The notes: generated by a model not told the origin, from the letters alone. A stretch of 64,000 nucleotides of DNA from Streptomyces sp. CA-210063 (GCF_024612015.1 NZ_CP102512.1:4774001-4838000); one strand, 5' to 3'. Numbered from the stretch's first letter, positions 25,645 through 34,881 are shown. Made by a program: numbers and translations.

Positions 25645-26490
25645 ATGCCTTCTTTCGACACTCCCGAACCGATTTCGGTCACCGCCCGCGTGGACGCCGG
25701 TTCCATCCGGTTCACCGCGAGCGACCGCCCCGACACGGTTGTCGAGGTGCTGCCCCGCGATCCGAAGCGGGACAAGGACGTACGGGCCGCCGATCAGACC
25801 GAGGTCACGTACGCGAACGGCGTGCTGACCGTCGCGACGAAGCATCGCCGCCTCATCGGGCCCAGCGGCGTCGCGGATGTGACGGTCGACCTGCCCACGG
25901 GCTCACACATCGACATGACCGGCGCTTGGGCCCAGCTGCTCGGCGAGGGCCGGCTCGGCGAGGTCCGGGTGAAAACCTCGGTCGGCGACATCCGCCTCGA
26001 CACCACAGGACCGGTGGAACTGAACGCATCGCACGGCCAGATCACCGTGGACCGGATCGAAGGCAGGGCCGAGATCACCTGCAGCACCGGCAACGTGCGC
26101 GTCGGCACCATCGACGGTCCTGCCGTCCTGAAGAACTCGAACGGCACCACGTCCGTCGGCGCCGTGACCGGCGAGCTGCGGATGAGCGGCACCAATGGCG
26201 GCATCGACATCGCTCGCGCCGCTGCGTCGGTCACCGGCACCTCGACCAACGGCCACCTCCGCGTCTCCGAAGTCTCTTGCGGCGACATCGAGTTGGAGAC
26301 CTCCAACGGCTCCATCGAGATCGGCATCCGCGAGGGCGTCGCCGCCTGGCTCGACGTCAGCTCCAACCGCGGGCAGGTACGCAACTCGCTCGCCGCGTCC
26401 GAGGCCCCGCAGCAGCAGACCGAGGACACCGTCAAGGTCCGCGCCCGGACCAACTGGGGCAACATCGACGTCCGACGCGCCAAGGCCTGA
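25645..26490 (+). CDS. DUF4097 family beta-strand repeat protein
   Basis: 281 residues, nearly all short beta strands repeating a pattern such as GDIRLDTTGPVELNASHGQITVDRIEG, GNVRVGTIDGPAVLKNSNG and GDIELETSNGSIEIGI, which builds a right-handed beta solenoid. No signal peptide is seen, so it is probably cytoplasmic or surface-peripheral. Members often sit in operons with exporters or PspC-type stress genes; the exact role is unknown. It is second in the RHH-DUF4097-DrrA-DrrB operon, 94 bases after the regulator and 65 before the ATPase. Confidence 0.85.
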   Translation: MPSFDTPEPISVTARVDAGSIRFTASDRPDTVVEVLPRDPKRDKDVRAADQTEVTYANGVLTVATKHRRLIGPSGVADVTVDLPTGSHIDMTGAWAQLLGEGRLGEVRVKTSVGDIRLDTTGPVELNASHGQITVDRIEGRAEITCSTGNVRVGTIDGPAVLKNSNGTTSVGAVTGELRMSGTNGGIDIARAAASVTGTSTNGHLRVSEVSCGDIELETSNGSIEIGIREGVAAWLDVSSNRGQVRNSLAASEAPQQQTEDTVKVRARTNWGNIDVRRAKA

Positions 26491-26555
26491 CCGCCGGACC
26501 AGCCGACCTCGACTCGCACGTCCCCCTCACTTCCGCCTTCGAACGGGAGGGCCCC

Positions 26556-27590
26556 ATGCCTTCTTCTGTCATGCCCACGACCAGTCAGCCCGGTTCGCCG
26601 TCGCCCGCCGCCGTCTCCACCGCCGGTCTGCGCAAGTCGTACGGCGACAAGACCGTCCTCGACGGCATCGATCTGCGCATCCCGGCCGGGTCCGTGTTCG
26701 CGCTGCTCGGGCCGAACGGCGCCGGCAAGACCACCGCCGTGAAGATCCTCTCCACTCTCATCTCCGCCGACGGCGGGCAGGCCCAGGTCGCGGGCCACGA
26801 CGTCGCCACGTCACCGGACGGGGTGCGCGCCGCGATCGGTGTCACCGGGCAGTTCTCCGCCGTCGACGGTCTGATCACCGGCGAGGAGAACATGCTCCTG
26901 ATGGCGGACCTGCACCACCTGTCCAAGCGCGAAGGACAACGGGTCACCGCCGAGCTCCTTGAGCGCTTCGACCTGGTCGAGGCCGCGAAGAAGCCCGCCT
27001 CCACCTACTCCGGCGGCATGAAGCGGCGCCTCGACATCGCCATGACCCTGGTCGGCAGCCCCCGGATCATCTTCCTCGACGAGCCGACCACCGGCCTCGA
27101 CCCGCGCTCCCGGCACAACATGTGGGGCATCATCCGCGAGCTGGTCTCCGACGGGGTGACGGTCTTCCTCACCACCCAGTACCTGGAGGAGGCCGACGAG
27201 CTGGCCGACCGTATCGCCGTGCTGAACGACGGCAAGATCGCCGCCGAGGGCACCGCCGAGGAGCTGAAGCGGCTCATCCCCGGCGGGCACGTCCGGCTCC
27301 GCTTCTCCGACCCTGCCGCCTATCAGTCGGCCGCCGTCGCCCTGCGCGAGGCCACCCTCCCCCACTCTCGGCTTCGCTCGAGCGGGGGGACCCCCATCGA
27401 CGAGGCGCTGGCCCTGCAGATCCCCAGCGACGGCAGCCAGCGCGAACTGCGTTCCATCCTCGACTGGCTCGACACGGCCGGCATCGAGGCCGACGAACTG
27501 ACCGTGCACACGCCCGACCTCGACGACGTGTTCTTCGCTCTGACCAGCAGCACCACCGTGCCCGACCAGGCCAAGGAGAACGTCCGATGA
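26556..27590 (+). CDS. DrrA-family ABC transporter ATP-binding protein
   Basis: 344 residues. Walker A GPNGAGKTT, signature STYSGGMKRRLDIAMTLVG, Walker B IIFLDEPTTGLD, and the daunorubicin-type C-terminal domain (about residues 230-340). It energises the DrrB-like permease encoded next (ATGA overlap at 27587). Oddity: residues about 267-280 (LPHSRLRSSGGTP) are encoded by a copy of a palindromic Streptomyces repeat, inserted in frame in the C-terminal domain. ATG 26556 has GGGAGGG upstream. Likely exports drugs or lipids; the substrate cannot be named. Confidence 0.92.
   Translation: MPSSVMPTTSQPGSPSPAAVSTAGLRKSYGDKTVLDGIDLRIPAGSVFALLGPNGAGKTTAVKILSTLISADGGQAQVAGHDVATSPDGVRAAIGVTGQFSAVDGLITGEENMLLMADLHHLSKREGQRVTAELLERFDLVEAAKKPASTYSGGMKRRLDIAMTLVGSPRIIFLDEPTTGLDPRSRHNMWGIIRELVSDGVTVFLTTQYLEEADELADRIAVLNDGKIAAEGTAEELKRLIPGGHVRLRFSDPAAYQSAAVALREATLPHSRLRSSGGTPIDEALALQIPSDGSQRELRSILDWLDTAGIEADELTVHTPDLDDVFFALTSSTTVPDQAKENVR
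27354..27395. repeat. Palindromic Streptomyces repeat inside the DrrA-like gene
   Basis: The unit CTCCCCCACTCTCGG, then CTTCGCTCGAG, then CGGGGGGACCCCC has arms CTCCCCC and GGGGGGA and a CTCGAG core. The same string type is familiar as an intergenic repeat in Streptomyces genomes. Here it is translated without breaking the frame. Confidence 0.75.
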
Positions 27591-28405
27591 GCACACCCCT
27601 GGCTCCCGCCCGCCCGACCCGGATCTCCCTCGCCGTCCGCGACTCGTCCACCATGCTGAGGCGGAATCTGCTGCACGCGCGGCGCTACCCGTCCCTCACC
27701 CTGAACCTGCTGCTCACGCCGATCATGATGCTGCTGCTCTTCGTCTACATCTTCGGCGACGTGATGAGCGCCGGCATCGGCGGCGGCGGGGCGGACCGCT
27801 CCGAGTACATCGCCTATCTGGTCCCGGGCATCCTGCTGATGACCATCGGCGGCACCACGATCGGGACCGCGGTGTCCGTCTCCATGGACATGTCCGAGGG
27901 CATCATCGCCCGCTTCCGCACGATGCCGGTCCACCGAGGCTCGGTGCTCATCGGGCACGTCGTCGGCAGCGTGCTGCAGTGCATCGCCGGCGTGGTCCTT
28001 GTGGGCGCCGTCGGCGTGGCCATCGGCTTCCGGTCCACGGATGCCACGGCCCTGGAGTGGCTGGCGGCGTTCGGGCTGCTCGTGCTCTTCGCCCTGGCGC
28101 TCACCTGGATCGCGGTCGGTATGGGCCTGATCAGCCCGAACGCCGAGGCCGCCAGCAACAACGCGCTGCCGCTGATCTTCCTCCCGCTCATCTCCAGCAC
28201 GTTCGTGCCGGTCGACGCGATGCCGGGCTGGTTCCAGCCCATCGCCGAGTACCAGCCCTTCACCCCCGCCATCGAGACCCTGCGCGGGCTCCTGCTCGGC
28301 ACCGAGATCGGCCACAACGGGTGGCTCACCCTCGCCTGGAGCCTGGGTCTGGCCGTCCTCGGCTACTTCTGGTCCAAGTCAGTGTTCAACCGTGACCCGA
28401 AGTAG
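27587..28405 (+). CDS. DrrB-family ABC-2 transporter permease
   Basis: 272 residues with six predicted spans: LTLNLLLTPIMMLLLFVYIFG; YLVPGILLMTIGGTTIGTAV; LIGHVVGSVLQCIAGVVLVGAV; WLAAFGLLVLFALALTWIAVGMG; NNALPLIFLPLISSTFVPV; and WLTLAWSLGLAVLGYFW. The conserved ABC-2 loop EGIIARFRTMPVHRGSVL is present. The ATG overlaps the ATPase stop, giving coupled synthesis. It is the last gene of the operon; its 3' end overlaps a possible small frame on the other strand. Confidence 0.92.
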   Translation: MSTPLAPARPTRISLAVRDSSTMLRRNLLHARRYPSLTLNLLLTPIMMLLLFVYIFGDVMSAGIGGGGADRSEYIAYLVPGILLMTIGGTTIGTAVSVSMDMSEGIIARFRTMPVHRGSVLIGHVVGSVLQCIAGVVLVGAVGVAIGFRSTDATALEWLAAFGLLVLFALALTWIAVGMGLISPNAEAASNNALPLIFLPLISSTFVPVDAMPGWFQPIAEYQPFTPAIETLRGLLLGTEIGHNGWLTLAWSLGLAVLGYFWSKSVFNRDPK

Positions 28406-28486
28406 GACCGTCAACTCGTCCCGCTCCAGGGCGGCGTACTCCGACACCGCGTCGGCGTACGCCGCCCGGTCGGCGTTCTCCGCCAC
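28379..28486 (-). CDS. Possible small protein or gene remnant (35 residues)
   Basis: From GTG 28486 to TGA 28379, overlapping the permease 3' end by 27 bases. In the non-overlapping part essentially every third position is G or C, and the product (AENADRAAYADAVSEYAALERDEL) is acidic and helical, unlike random frames. It could be a small gene or the stump of a longer one cut by the arrival of the ABC operon. No family recognised. Confidence 0.35.
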   Translation of the reverse strand: MAENADRAAYADAVSEYAALERDELTVLLRVTVEH

Positions 28487-28522
28487 CCGTCGACCACACC
28501 CTCTCAACCCCCCTCACCCCCC

Positions 28523-30094
28523 TCAACCCCCTTCGTCGTCCCGAGCCCGCTCGTCGCACAGCCTCGCCCCCGTCGCCGTCTCGCACGGCACATGGCCGTG
28601 GTTGCGGATGACGCTCTGGGCGGTGCCGCGGCGGACATGGGCGAGGAAGCTGTCGGCGAGGGAGTTGGCGGGTGGGCGGCGGTAGGTGTAGGCGTACTCG
28701 GCGCCGTAGTACGGGTAGGTGTCGTCGCCCTTCTCCAGGGCCTCCACGGAGGCGGTGCGGCCGTCGAGGGCGAGGCTGCGCAGGCCGGTGCGGCGGGTGG
28801 TCAGGTTGATCTCGCTGTAGCCGATGGCGCCGGGGAGTTCGGCGACCTTGGCGAGGACCTGCTCGGTGGAGTCGAGTTCGCAGCGGGTGACGGCGGCGGT
28901 CGACAGGTCGTCCCGGCGGCAGTCGAGCGAGGTGCTGGCGACCTGTTCCCAGCCGTCCAGCACGGTCCGCTGGAAGACCTGGCGGGTACCGGAGTCCGCG
29001 TCCCGGCTGACGAGGACGACGGGGATGTCGGGCAGGGACCGGTCGAGCTGTCGCCAGCGGGTGATCTCGCCCCGGTAGATACGGCGTACGTCGTCCGTGG
29101 TCAGGCTCCCGCCGCGCGGCCGGATGCCGTCGTTGACGACGAGGGTGAAGACGGACAGGGCGACCCGGTGGCCGACCAGTTCGGGGTCGGCGCTCGTACT
29201 CGGGCCGTCGGAGAACGCGATGACCGCCGGGGAGCCCTTCTTCGACTCGGCGCCCAGCGCGGCGAGTTCGCCCACGCCCGCCGAACTGCCCCGCGCGTCC
29301 ACCCGGATCTCGGCGTCCACGCAGTCCTTCTCGTACTCCGCCGCGAGCCCGCGCAGCACCGGCGCGAACGCGGTCGACCCGGTCAGTGTCAGCTCGCCCG
29401 TCGCGCACTCGACGGGCGGCGGGGTGTCGTCCCGTACGACGACGATCGCGGCCAGGGCGATCACGCACAGCGTCAGCATCACGGTGATCAGCCGGGCGGG
29501 ACGGCTGAACAGCGGCGGCTTCTCGTCGGGTGTCGCGCTGCGGTTGGGGTGCACCTCGCCGTCGCGGATGCCGCCGATGAGCCGGATCGGGCTGTCGACG
29601 TCGCCGCCGGAGAGGAGGACGAGCAGCTTGAAGTGGTCGCCGCGGTTGAGCGGGACGCGGGGGATGCGGAGCACGCCGTCGCGGTAGCCGAAACCGGCGG
29701 ACGGGGTGAAGTGGTCCATGAGGTGGTCGGTGCCGGGCGGCTGGGTGACCGAGACACCGCGGATCACGCGACCGCTGAACACGGCGGTCAGGCCGTGCAG
29801 TTCACGTCCCGTGTAGTCGTTGTCGGCGATGCTCTGGGAGCCGTCGTTCTCGACGCGCAGCAGGACCAGGGTCGCGTCGGACATGTCCGGGGCCTCGTCG
29901 AACAGGCCGAGGCGGACGTTCGCGCGGCCCGAACGCACGTCGTGGCCTATCGGGTTGTCCATCTGCACGCGGTAGCCGATCCGCTTGCGCCTCGGCACCC
30001 GGCGCTCGTAATAGACCATCACGGCGGACGCCACGACACCGGCCACGGCGGTCGCCACCGCCACCACGTTCTCCGCGCTCAGCCACTCCTGCAT
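28523..30094 (-). CDS. Membrane-anchored PstS-like substrate-binding protein
   Basis: About 523 residues. N-terminal span (VVAVATAVAGVVASAVMVYY), an Ig-like domain, a second span (RLITVMLTLCVIALAAIVVV), then a periplasmic-binding-protein fold of phosphate-binder type: LTLTGSTAFAPVLRGLAAEYEK, RGSSAGVGELAALG, VALSVFTLVVND, RIYRGEITRW and SRDADSGTRQVFQRTVL. PstS proteins bind phosphate, but fusion to a double-anchored N-terminal region suggests a sensor or scaffold instead of a free binder. ATG at 30094 (MQEWLSAENVV). It precedes no transporter genes. Confidence 0.78.
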   Translation of the reverse strand: MQEWLSAENVVAVATAVAGVVASAVMVYYERRVPRRKRIGYRVQMDNPIGHDVRSGRANVRLGLFDEAPDMSDATLVLLRVENDGSQSIADNDYTGRELHGLTAVFSGRVIRGVSVTQPPGTDHLMDHFTPSAGFGYRDGVLRIPRVPLNRGDHFKLLVLLSGGDVDSPIRLIGGIRDGEVHPNRSATPDEKPPLFSRPARLITVMLTLCVIALAAIVVVRDDTPPPVECATGELTLTGSTAFAPVLRGLAAEYEKDCVDAEIRVDARGSSAGVGELAALGAESKKGSPAVIAFSDGPSTSADPELVGHRVALSVFTLVVNDGIRPRGGSLTTDDVRRIYRGEITRWRQLDRSLPDIPVVLVSRDADSGTRQVFQRTVLDGWEQVASTSLDCRRDDLSTAAVTRCELDSTEQVLAKVAELPGAIGYSEINLTTRRTGLRSLALDGRTASVEALEKGDDTYPYYGAEYAYTYRRPPANSLADSFLAHVRRGTAQSVIRNHGHVPCETATGARLCDERARDDEGG

Positions 30095-30207
30095 ACGAGC
30101 CACTCCCCCGAGCCTCACGCTCCGCAGTCAAGCGGGGACACGGTACGGCGCGAGCGGCGGGCGAAGCGCGGACAATCCGGATACGGCGCCCGACATTCAC
30201 CGAGAGT

Positions 30208-32319
30208 TCAGTCGGCCTTCGAGTACGTCACCGACTTCCCCGTCGTGTCGACGCGCCGGAGTTGTCCGTCGGGCAGGAGGGTGACCGTGGTGGCGGCGCC
30301 GGGGGAGCAGGAGGCGGCCGGTTCGCCGGTGGTGACGGTGGAGGGGCCGATCTCCAGGGGGCCGTCGTCGGCCGGTTCCTCCGTCAACGCGGCCTCGAAC
30401 ACACAGTGGTACGTGCCGCCCCCTTCGAGCGGGCCGTCCGCCGTGAGGGTGAGCACCGTGTCGCCGACCTCGCCCTGCTGGATGACGAGTTGGCGGGTGT
30501 CCGCGCCGTCGGTTCCGTCGAGGGTGGCGTCCCAGGTGCCGAGGAACCCCTCCGGGATCGTGCCCGCGTCGGGCGACTCGGTGGTCTCCTCCGGGGAGGT
30601 TCCCGGGTCCGTCGGCTCGGGTGTCGTGGGCCCCGGCGTCTCCGGCGCGCTCGTCGTCGCCCCGCCCTTCGCGTCGTCCTCCGTGCCGCCGTCGTCGCCC
30701 TTCTTCATCAACGCGTACACCGAGCCGCCGGCCCCGAGCGCGACCACCAGCGCGACGATGACGAGGAGCACCGAGGAACGCCGGTTCCCGCGCGGGTGTT
30801 CGGCCTGACCGCCGCCGCCTCCGGGGCCGTAGACGGGGTTCGGCCCGTACGGCGGGGTCGAGCCGAGGCCCGGCCCAGGAGCACCGCCGTACGGCCCCTG
30901 CCCGTACGAGCCGTACGGCGCCTGCGGCGCGCTCTGTGGATAGCCGTAGCCGGGGGCCGCGCCGGGCGGCTGCCCATAGCCGGGGGCGGGCGGCTGCCCG
31001 TACCCGGCGGCGGGCTGCTGCCCGTACCCGGCGGCGGGCTGCTGGGTGCGCTGCTGCGGGAAGCCGTATCCGGCGGGAGGCGGCCCGGGCGGCGCGGCCG
31101 GCGGCCCCGGCAGCGGCGCGGCCGGCGGAGGCGGCTGCGAGCCCGCCCCCGCGATCCGCGTCGGCATCAGATCCAGCGGAGCCCCGCCCGGCGCACCCGG
31201 CGGAGGCGGCGGTACGGCACCCTCAGGCGCGGCGGCCGCATGCTCGGGCGGAGCCTCGGGGACAGCGGGCGGGGCCGCGAGGCCGCCAGCGTTCAGCGAC
31301 GCGGGGGCGCCGGGCGGGGTCGAGGCGGCAGCGGCGGGCGGCTGCTTGGCGAGGTCGGGCGCCGCTGAGGCACCACCCTCCGTCTGGGCCACAGCCTCCT
31401 CCGGATCCTCCGCGTCCAGCAACCGCACCGCGTGCCGCCCCAGTTGGGCGACCAGGCCGCTCGGCAGCCAGGGATCGCGCGACCGCCCGGCGAAGACCGT
31501 GTCCTCCGCCCCCGTGCGCCGCAGGATCTCCGCGAGGGTCGGGCGTGCGGCGGGGTCCTTTCTCAGGCAGTCGCGGACGAGGTCGTAGAGGCCCTCCGGC
31601 AGCCCCTCCAGGTCGGGTTCCTCCTGGGCGATGCGGAACATCAGGGCGTGGCCACCGGAGTTGGCGGCGCCGAAGGGGAGGTTGCCGGTGGCGGCGTAGG
31701 AGAGGACGGAGCCGAGGCAGAAGACGTCGCAGGCGGGGGTGATGCGGTCGCCGCGCACCTGCTCGGGTGCCATGAAGCCGGGCGACCCGACGAGCGCGCC
31801 GGTGCGCGTGAGCCCGCCGTCCGCCACGGTCTCCAGCGCCCGCGCGATACCGAAGTCGATGACGCGCGGCCCGTCGATGGTCACCAGCACGTTGGACGGC
31901 TTGAGGTCGCGGTGGATGAGCCCGGCCTCGTGGATGTCCTCCAGGGCGTGGGCGAGCCCAGCGGCGAGGGTCCGTACGGACCGTTCGGGCAGTGCCCCGT
32001 GCTCCCGGCCGACCACCTCCTGGAGGGAGGGGCCGGCGACGTACCCGGTGGCGACCCACGGGATGGCGGCCTCGGTGTCCGCGTCCAGCACGGGCGCGGT
32101 CCAGTACCCGCCGACCTGCCGCGCGGCCCGCACCTCCTGCCGGAAGCGGGCCCGGAACTCCTCCTGCTCGGCCAGCTCCCGCCGCACGAGCTTGACGGCG
32201 ACGGTACGGCCCCGGTCGGACCGGGCCAGGTACACGTTCCCCATCCCGCCGGCCCCCAGCCGCGCGAGCAGCCGGTACACCCCGATCCGCTGCGGATCCC
32301 CAGGCCCGAGCTTCTCCAT
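30208..32319 (-). CDS. Eukaryotic-type Ser/Thr protein kinase with external C-terminal domain
   Basis: About 703 residues. Kinase domain at 10-275: glycine loop LGAGGMGNVYLA, catalytic Lys in VAVKLVRRE, HRDLKPSNVLV, DFGIARALE, and APE-type FMAPEQVRGD. A long Pro/Gly/Ala linker with GYGQQPAAGYGQP repeats follows (residues about 320-510), then one span (RRSSVLLVIVALVVALGAGGSVYAL) and a small extracytoplasmic domain (TRQLVIQQGEVGDTVLTLTADG, GTYHCVFEAAL). It phosphorylates cytoplasmic proteins in response to an outside cue. The ATG at 32319 is fixed by the family N-terminus. Confidence 0.93.
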   Translation of the reverse strand: MEKLGPGDPQRIGVYRLLARLGAGGMGNVYLARSDRGRTVAVKLVRRELAEQEEFRARFRQEVRAARQVGGYWTAPVLDADTEAAIPWVATGYVAGPSLQEVVGREHGALPERSVRTLAAGLAHALEDIHEAGLIHRDLKPSNVLVTIDGPRVIDFGIARALETVADGGLTRTGALVGSPGFMAPEQVRGDRITPACDVFCLGSVLSYAATGNLPFGAANSGGHALMFRIAQEEPDLEGLPEGLYDLVRDCLRKDPAARPTLAEILRRTGAEDTVFAGRSRDPWLPSGLVAQLGRHAVRLLDAEDPEEAVAQTEGGASAAPDLAKQPPAAAASTPPGAPASLNAGGLAAPPAVPEAPPEHAAAAPEGAVPPPPPGAPGGAPLDLMPTRIAGAGSQPPPPAAPLPGPPAAPPGPPPAGYGFPQQRTQQPAAGYGQQPAAGYGQPPAPGYGQPPGAAPGYGYPQSAPQAPYGSYGQGPYGGAPGPGLGSTPPYGPNPVYGPGGGGGQAEHPRGNRRSSVLLVIVALVVALGAGGSVYALMKKGDDGGTEDDAKGGATTSAPETPGPTTPEPTDPGTSPEETTESPDAGTIPEGFLGTWDATLDGTDGADTRQLVIQQGEVGDTVLTLTADGPLEGGGTYHCVFEAALTEEPADDGPLEIGPSTVTTGEPAASCSPGAATTVTLLPDGQLRRVDTTGKSVTYSKAD

Positions 32320-32460
32320 GGCCACCGTCCCCCGATTCCCCGTGCCGTGCCCCGCCGCGCACAAATCCGTGCGCAACGGACCGATCGTAGTGCGGCCGTC
32401 CGGCAGGGCGGATGGGCCGGTGTCTACGGTTCCGTAACAGCGGCCGGCCAACCGGGGAAC

Positions 32461-32514
32461 GAAAAGCAAGGGGCGCAGCCCCTGCTTTTCGAGGGGCGCG
32501 GGGAACTGCGCGAG
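32461..32514. repeat. Streptomyces dispersed palindrome, copy 3 (partial)
   Basis: Only one arm (GGGGCGCGGGGAACTGCGCG) is present, joined to the internal hairpin module (GAAAAGCA and TGCTTTTC around GGGGCGCAGCCCC) also seen in copy 2. It lies in the 358-base gap (32320-32677) between the divergent kinase and aminotransferase genes, so here it is in a promoter region and not at a terminator. Nothing else stands out in that gap. Confidence 0.8.
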
Positions 32515-32677
32515 CAACCACAACCCACCCGCACCCGCCGAACAACCCGAACCCCCGAGCTATCAGGCGCCCAGGCACCGCCGCGCAGCCCACGCCCGAC
32601 AACCTGTCGTGTTCCCGGCCCGCTCGCAGACAGGTCGCCGATATCGCCCCCTCACCTCGGGCGCTTACTCTCACCCC

Positions 32678-34033
32678 ATGACTCCCCAGGCAAACCCCCA
32701 GGTCGGCGCCGCGGTGAAGGCCGCGGACCGCGCGCACGTGTTCCACTCCTGGTCCGCGCAGGAGCTCATCGACCCGCTCGCCGTCGCCGGTGCGGAGGGG
32801 TCGTACTTCTGGGACTACGACGGCAAGCGGTACCTCGACTTCTCCAGCGGCCTCGTCTACACGAACATCGGCTACCAGCACCCGAAGGTCGTCGCGGCGA
32901 TCCAGGAGCAGGCGGCGACGCTGACGACGTTCGCCCCGGCGTTCGCGATCGAGGCCCGGTCGGAGGCGGCCCGCCTGATCGCGGAGCGGACGCCCGGCGA
33001 CCTGGACAAGATCTTCTTCACCAACGGCGGCGCCGACGCGGTCGAGCACGCCGTGCGCATGGCCCGGCTGCACACCGGCCGCCCCAAGGTGCTGGCCGCG
33101 TACCGCTCGTACCACGGCGGCACCCAGCAGGCCGTGAACATCACGGGCGACCCCCGCCGCTGGGCCTCCGACACCGGCACGGCCGGGGTCGTGCGTTTCT
33201 GGGCGCCCTTCCTCTACCGCTCCCGTTTCCACGCGGAGACGGAGGAGCAGGAGTGCGCGCGGGCCCTTGAGCACCTGGAGACGACGATCACCTTCGAGGG
33301 ACCGTCGACCATCGCCGCGATCATCCTGGAGACCGTCCCCGGCACGGCCGGGATCATGATCCCGCCGCCCGGCTATCTGGCCGGCGTCCGGGAGCTGTGC
33401 GACAAGTACGGCATCGTCTTCGTCCTCGACGAGGTCATGGCGGGCTTCGGGCGGACGGGCACCTGGTTCGCCGCGGACCTCTTCGGCGTCGTACCCGACC
33501 TGATGACCTTCGCCAAGGGCGTGAACTCCGGTTACGTGCCCCTCGGCGGCGTCGCCATCTCCTCCGCGATCGCCGAGACGTTCGCGAAGCGGCCGTACCC
33601 CGGCGGTCTCACGTACTCCGGGCACCCGCTGGCCTGCGCCGCCGCCGTCGCGACGATCAACGTCATGGCGGAGGAGGGCGTCGTCGAGAACGCGGCCACC
33701 CTCGGCACGTCCGTCATCGAGCCGGCGCTCCGCGAACTGGCCGAGCGGCACCCTTCCGTGGGCGAGGTGCGCGGTGTCGGCATGTTCTGGGCGCTGGAGC
33801 TGGTGAAGAACAAGGAGACCCGCGAACCCCTCGTCCCCTACAACGCGGCCGGCGAGGCCAATGCCCCCATGCTCGCCTTCGGCGCCGCCGCGAAGGCCCA
33901 GGGCCTGTGGCCCTTCATCAACATGAACCGCACCCACGTCGTCCCCCCGTGCAACATCACGGAGGCCGAGGCCAAGGAGGGCCTCGCCGCCCTGGACACG
34001 GCCCTGTCCGTGGCGGACGAACACACCTCATGA
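32678..34033 (+). CDS. Class III PLP-dependent aminotransferase
   Basis: 451 residues. Class III motifs: YFWDYDGKRYLDFSSGLV, FFTNGGADAVEHAVRMAR, YRSYHGGTQQA, VFVLDEVMAGFGRTG, and the PLP lysine in LMTFAKGVNSGYVPLGG. Enzymes of this type transfer amino groups from omega-amino acids (beta-alanine, aminobutyrate, taurine-like) to pyruvate or 2-oxoglutarate; the exact donor cannot be told. ATG 32678 follows the usual spacing. The downstream GntR regulator on the same strand may control it. Confidence 0.88.
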   Translation: MTPQANPQVGAAVKAADRAHVFHSWSAQELIDPLAVAGAEGSYFWDYDGKRYLDFSSGLVYTNIGYQHPKVVAAIQEQAATLTTFAPAFAIEARSEAARLIAERTPGDLDKIFFTNGGADAVEHAVRMARLHTGRPKVLAAYRSYHGGTQQAVNITGDPRRWASDTGTAGVVRFWAPFLYRSRFHAETEEQECARALEHLETTITFEGPSTIAAIILETVPGTAGIMIPPPGYLAGVRELCDKYGIVFVLDEVMAGFGRTGTWFAADLFGVVPDLMTFAKGVNSGYVPLGGVAISSAIAETFAKRPYPGGLTYSGHPLACAAAVATINVMAEEGVVENAATLGTSVIEPALRELAERHPSVGEVRGVGMFWALELVKNKETREPLVPYNAAGEANAPMLAFGAAAKAQGLWPFINMNRTHVVPPCNITEAEAKEGLAALDTALSVADEHTS

Positions 34034-34047
34034 GACACCTCATGAGG
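34026..34047. terminator. Hairpin at the aminotransferase 3' end
   Basis: CCTCATGAG (34026-34034) pairs perfectly with CTCATGAGG (34039-34047) around ACAC, overlapping the stop codon of the aminotransferase. Confidence 0.6.
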
Positions 34048-34144
34048 CCCTAGTCGCCCCCGGTGCCGAGCAGAAGGCCAAAAACTCCTCCCCGGAACCC
34101 GAACGCGTAAGGTGACGTGCTCGTAAGAGAACTCAGAGAGCACA

Positions 34145-34170
34145 CACAGGTATGCGTACGCGTACGCGGA
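34145..34170. promoter_or_regulatory. Palindrome upstream of the GntR gene
   Basis: A perfect 14-base palindrome GCGTACGCGTACGC lies at about 34154-34167, shortly before the GntR start at 34189. A second interrupted pair, GTGCTC and GAGCAC, lies at about 34118-34144. Either could be an autoregulatory operator; this is inference. Confidence 0.4.
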
Positions 34171-34188
34171 TGGGGGAACCGGACCACG

Positions 34189-34881
34189 ATGCCCGGCACC
34201 GGCACCGGCGGCGGCAATGGCGCCGTGACTCGTAGCACCCTGCGGCAGCAGCTCGCGGACGCGCTCCGTGACGAGGTGCTGGCCGGCAGACTCAAGCCGG
34301 GGCAGGAGTTCACGGTCAAGGAGATCGCCGAGCAGTACGGGGTGTCGGCGACGCCCGTGCGCGAGGCACTGGTGGACCTGTCCGCGCAGGGGCTGCTGGA
34401 CGCCGTGCAGCACCGGGGTTTCGAGGTCCACGAGTACTCCGAGGGCGACTACCGGCACATGGTCGAGGCCCGCAGCCTGGTCACCGACGGCATGTTCCGG
34501 CGGCTGGGCGACCGCCGGGTCGACCCCCGTACGGCCGCCGCGCTCGCCGGGGTCCGGCGGCGCGGCGAGGAGGCGCGGCGGGCCGCGATCGCCGGGGACC
34601 TGAGCATCCTCGTCGGCTACGACCTGCGGTTCTGGCGCGAGTTGAGCGCCCTGTTCGGCAACCCGTACCTCACCGACTTCCTGCACCGGCTGCGCGTGCA
34701 GTCCTGGGCGTGCGCCGTCCAGCATCTGCGCCGGGCGGACGATCTGAGGGGCCGGCTGTGGGCCGACCACACCGAGCTCGTCGACGCCCTCACCCGCCGC
34801 GACGCGCAGACCGCCCAGGAGATCATCGCCAGTTACGACGAGCACTCCCTGACCCTTGTGGAACGCCTGGCGGACGGATGA
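34189..34881 (+). CDS. GntR family transcriptional regulator (FCD type)
   Basis: About 230 residues. N-terminal winged helix (TLRQQLADALRDEVLAGRLKPGQEFTVKEIAEQYGVSATPVREALVDLSAQGLLDAVQHRGFEV), then an all-helical FCD ligand domain with metal/carboxylate-type residues (YDLRFWRELSALFGNPYLTDFLHRLRV, WADHTELVDAL). It responds to a small carboxylate-like effector in this family. ATG 34189 has GGGGGAA upstream. Its TGA overlaps the start of the glycosyltransferase gene (ATGA), so the two are co-translated, an unusual regulator-enzyme coupling. Confidence 0.9.
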   Translation: MPGTGTGGGNGAVTRSTLRQQLADALRDEVLAGRLKPGQEFTVKEIAEQYGVSATPVREALVDLSAQGLLDAVQHRGFEVHEYSEGDYRHMVEARSLVTDGMFRRLGDRRVDPRTAAALAGVRRRGEEARRAAIAGDLSILVGYDLRFWRELSALFGNPYLTDFLHRLRVQSWACAVQHLRRADDLRGRLWADHTELVDALTRRDAQTAQEIIASYDEHSLTLVERLADG

